19,001 nucleotides of DNA from Kalaharituber pfeilii (lineage: Eukaryota; Ascomycota; Pezizomycetes; Pezizales; Pezizaceae), in the NCBI GenBank assembly GCA_015179045.1, contig WHUZ01000252.1, forward strand, positions 1 to 19,001. The letters run 5' to 3'. Below the pieces are notes generated by a model. That model had not been told where the DNA came from and ran no database searches. It saw only the letters and a program-made list of their open reading frames with translations. A program made the position numbers and the translations under genes. Shown here piece by piece: positions 16,795 through 19,001 of this stretch (the stretch's first letter is position 1; each line of letters begins with the position of its first letter).

Positions 16795-16905
16795 ATATGC
16801 ATACTCAATATACTCATATGTTCAATATGCCCAATATCTCATGCATGCACTCAATATACCTAATAGGCCTGCCTGATATACCTGATATCTTCAGAGTAGT
16901 CAATT
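16795..16905. repeat. Inverted arm of the second 57-bp array
   Basis: The reverse complement of this stretch reads as the 16472-16698 unit: TGAAGATATCAGGTATATCA (16903-16884), then TTGAGTGCATGCATGAGATA. Together with the array it forms an imperfect inverted repeat around a spacer of roughly 100 bp (16699-16794). Confidence 0.7.
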
Positions 16906-17215
16906 TTCTGAATCTAGCAAGATCACAGCATCCTAAAAATGCCCTCTTAAGATATTGCTTAATTGAGACAAAGCCTACGCTATCACAAAGGGGCTTCTCA
17001 TTTGACAGCTCATAGAGCTACTCATCAGATTACCGGTCAGCTACTACAGACACTAATTGCTGTTTATATGAGTTAGTAGGCAGACTCTAATAGTATATGA
17101 ATTAGTACATTTCTGAGTTGCTGGTTTACACTACCATAGTATAATATGTGTATGATGAGCTGTAAATTAGTATGTTTCTGAGTTGCTAGTTGAAATGGCA
17201 TACAATAAACTACCA
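16906..17215. other. Unassigned segment with a short direct duplication
   Basis: No gene. ATTAGTACATTTCTGAGTTG (about 17102) and ATTAGTATGTTTCTGAGTTG (about 17167) form a direct repeat about 65 bp apart, immediately left of the MITE. Confidence 0.45.
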
Positions 17216-17217
17216 TA

Positions 17218-17495
17218 TTAACTCACTTAAGAGGTAAAACACAAATATATACTAGTGTGGTCTTGGTAGAACTTCGGGTACTATTGATTATACTAGCATA
17301 TGCTTTAGTATAATATTAGTATTTTTTTTTTCTTTTTTCTTTTTTTAAGAGTTATGTTACTATTAGTCTCCATGCTGTTGAGGCTAGCATTGTGGTAATT
17401 CAGTGTGCCCGTATCTAATACACACATAGTGGTGCTAAGAGGCTTGCCAAGACCACCAAAGTGTGCATTTGTATTTTACCTCTTAAGTGAGTTAA
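17218..17495. mobile_element. MITE with about 50-bp terminal inverted repeats and TA duplication
   Basis: The left end (17218-17268) starts TTAACTCACTTAAGAGGTAA. The reverse complement of the right end (17443-17495) starts with the same 20 bases and stays similar through GGTGGTCTTGG. The 278-bp element is flanked by TA on both sides (17216-17217 and 17496-17497), as for Tc1/mariner/pogo insertions. If the end is instead placed four bases inward, the duplication would be TTAA, as for piggyBac types. The interior is non-coding and includes a pyrimidine tract (17320-17347). A transposase in trans would be needed for movement; none is seen here. Confidence 0.88.
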
Positions 17496-17528
17496 TACAG
17501 TAAATCTGACAGGTATAACTCTTTCCAC

Positions 17529-17623
17529 TTTTTTTTTTTTTTTTTTAAACGTGGCTCCACATGTGCCTAGCTGGGCCCCTGAGTCTAAACCCTCAAAGTC
17601 AGAGGCAGGCTTGTCTAACTACA
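17529..17623 (-). mobile_element. SINE-like poly(A)-tailed insertion
   Basis: On the minus strand a body of about 77 bp ends in A18 (complement of 17529-17546). Its 3' part, CTAGGCACATGTGGAG, resembles CTAGGCAGCATGTG of the insertion at 18717-18774. GTATAACTCTTTCCAC (17513-17528) and GTATCACTCTACTACC (17624-17639) could be a diverged target duplication (12 of 16). Further 5', GGTAGTAGAGTGATAC (17640-17625) resembles a pol III A-box and GTTTAGACTC about 45 bp downstream a poor B-box. That makes a tRNA-derived SINE possible, but unproven. Confidence 0.5.
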
Positions 17624-17649
17624 GTATCACTCTACTACCTTCTCTATAT

Positions 17650-17930
17650 GTAAAAAACCACTCTAGTCTTATACCAAGCCCTAGGGCACTCTCCAAGTAC
17701 ACCCCATCCCACTAATTAAAATAACTATGCTATGCCTCTACTGCTACACTCGAACAAAGAAAAATTCATTCTCGCCTCCTTTAGAATTTCAGTGACCCAA
17801 AAAACTCCCTAGTACTCGAGTATATCCACCTCTTTCTTTTCCTTTCACTCTTTCTCATTTGTATCTTCCCACTTTTCCCATCCTACTGGGTATTCCACCT
17901 TATTACATCTGAAGGTTAGGTAGTCATTCA
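17650..17930 (-). pseudogene. Minus-strand coding relic, possibly chromodomain-like
   Basis: One minus-strand frame starting near 17915 reads KVEYPVGWEKWEDTNEKE, a stop, then KEKKEVDILEY, a stop, then VFWVTEILKEARMNFSLFE. It continues with further stops to about 17650. The first string resembles the YxVxWxGWxxTWEP core of chromodomains, which end many fungal gypsy integrases. The TWEP is not preserved, and the following helix is only weakly similar. The text looks like decayed protein, but the family call is tentative. It lies between the SINE-like insertion and satellite array 3. Confidence 0.25.
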
Positions 17931-17958
17931 GTTGCTGCTATCCACACCCATATATACT

Positions 17959-19001
17959 CCCCTCTACTGCACTTGATGGTGCGAGATATGGCAACATGAG
18001 CTGAATTTAATAGGCATGGCAGGCGCCCTACGATAATACTCATGACGGCGTGATCTGCTACAGAATGAGCACTGTTAACAGGTATGGCAGCCCCTCTTAT
18101 CAGTATATAATATGGCAACATGAGCTCAACTTAACAGGTATAGCAGGCTCTTTCAACTGTACTCAATATGCTACAGATTGAGCTCTGTTAATAGGTATGC
18201 CAGCCTCTCTCAGTACTTGACATGCTATAGAATTGGCTCAATTAATAGGTATAGTAGCTCCTCTTACTGGTGTGCGATATAGCAATATGAGCTCAACTTA
18301 ACAGGTATGGCAGGCCCTCTCGATGGTGCTCGATATACTGTAGAATGAGCTCTATTAACAGGTATAGCAGTATCTCTCGGTGCTTAATATACCATACAAT
18401 AGATACAATTAATAGGTATAGCAGCCCCTCTCACCGGCGCACAATATAGCACTATAAGCTCAATTTAACAGGTCTAACAGGCCCTCTCGATAGTGCTCAA
18501 TATACTATACAATAAGCTCTACTAATAAGTATGTCAGGCCCTCTTGATAGTACTTAATATGCTACATAATGAGCTCTACTAATAGGTATGGCAGGCCCTC
18601 TTGACGGTACTCAATATGCTACACAATAAGCTTTACTAATGGGTATGGCAGACCCTCTTAATGGTGCTCGATATGCTATATAATAAGCTCTGCTAATGGG
18701 TATGGTAGGCCCTCTCTTTTTTTTTTTTTTTTTTAATTTCATTATACACATGCTGCCTAGTAGGCTATGACAAGGGCCCTCTCGATGGCACATGATCAGT
18801 CAGAATGAGCTGAATTCAACAGCTAAGGTAGGCCCCTCTTGATAGTACCATATCCTATAGTATAGGTTCTATTGACAAGTATGGCAGGCCCCTCTCAATG
18901 GTGCAATATACTGCAGAATATGCTGAATTTGACAGGCATGGCAGACCTCGGCAGTACAATATACTGCAAAATATAATGAATTTGATAGGTATAGTAGACC
19001 T
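17959..19001 (+). repeat. 57-bp satellite family, array 3 (about 17 units, runs off the window)
   Basis: The unit is the same as in array 1. In the left half the units cycle through three subtypes: GATATAGCAATATGAGCTC (18278), then CGATATACTGTAGAATGAGC (18331), then TTAATATACCATACAATAG (18386). The cycle repeats with a period of about 165 bp. From about 18480 to 18712 one subtype (ATATGCTACATAATGAGC-like) is repeated four times. The array is broken by the insertion at 18717-18774 and ends with TGCTGAATTTGACAGG-type units, as array 1 does. Confidence 0.9.
18717..18774 (-). mobile_element. SINE-like poly(A)-tailed insertion nested in the 57-bp satellite
   Basis: The minus strand reads TTGTCATAGCCTACTAGGCA, then GCATGTGTATAATGAAATT and A18. 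GGCCCTCTC stands on both sides (18708-18716 and 18775-18783), while an unbroken satellite unit border contains it only once, so it is a genuine 9-bp target duplication. The insert is therefore younger than the satellite array. Its 3' end is shared with the insertions at 16210-16260 and, more weakly, 17529-17623. Confidence 0.75.

Overview
The window reads as a transposon graveyard from a eukaryote, most likely a filamentous ascomycete. I infer this from the element mix: a Ty3/gypsy relic, two copies of a LINE with a Tad1-like layout (reverse transcriptase, then RNase H, then a cysteine knuckle), a short TA-flanked inverted-repeat element, poly(A)-tailed short insertions and many minisatellites. 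The decay also fits repeat-induced point mutation (RIP): stops sit where CAG, CAA, CGA or TGG codons are expected, and CA-to-TA changes separate the two LINE copies. I see no intact host gene, no convincing tRNA or rRNA gene and no CRISPR array. None of the longer reading frames looks like a functional gene. I cannot name the species.

Layout. 1-500: unassigned, with a short tandem repeat. 505-4250 (minus): a broken Ty3/gypsy element in the order Gag capsid, repeat-rich linker, zinc knuckle, probable protease, reverse transcriptase (active-site segment missing) and RNase H. 4400-4670: a 51-bp tandem repeat and a hairpin. 5090-5725 (plus): a decayed coding frame I do not recognise, with an acidic C-terminal tail. 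6164-6600: a candidate LTR preceded by a purine tract. 6700-8488 (minus): LINE copy A, from mid-RT to the knuckle. 8480-9000: a 57-bp satellite. 9222-9500: a compound satellite. 9500-12340: very AT-rich, with minus-strand coding relics.

12344-12943: a 148-bp direct repeat spaced 452 bp. 13400-15208 (plus): LINE copy B, from before the RT to before RNase H. 15755-16000: the 57-bp satellite again, inverted. 16210-16260: a short poly(A)-tailed insertion with an 11-bp target duplication. 16472-16905: a different 57-bp array with an inverted arm. 17218-17495: an inverted-repeat MITE. 17529-17623: a second poly(A)-tailed insertion. 17650-17930 (minus): a decayed coding fragment. 17959-19001: the 57-bp satellite again, split at 18717-18774 by a third poly(A)-tailed insertion.

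The parts do not form a working gene system. What is worth following up is the history they record: an apparently undescribed SINE-like family, a satellite with three unit subtypes that recurs as a block in both orientations, a LINE/satellite junction with 9 bp of microhomology, and an unidentified relic protein at 5090-5725.
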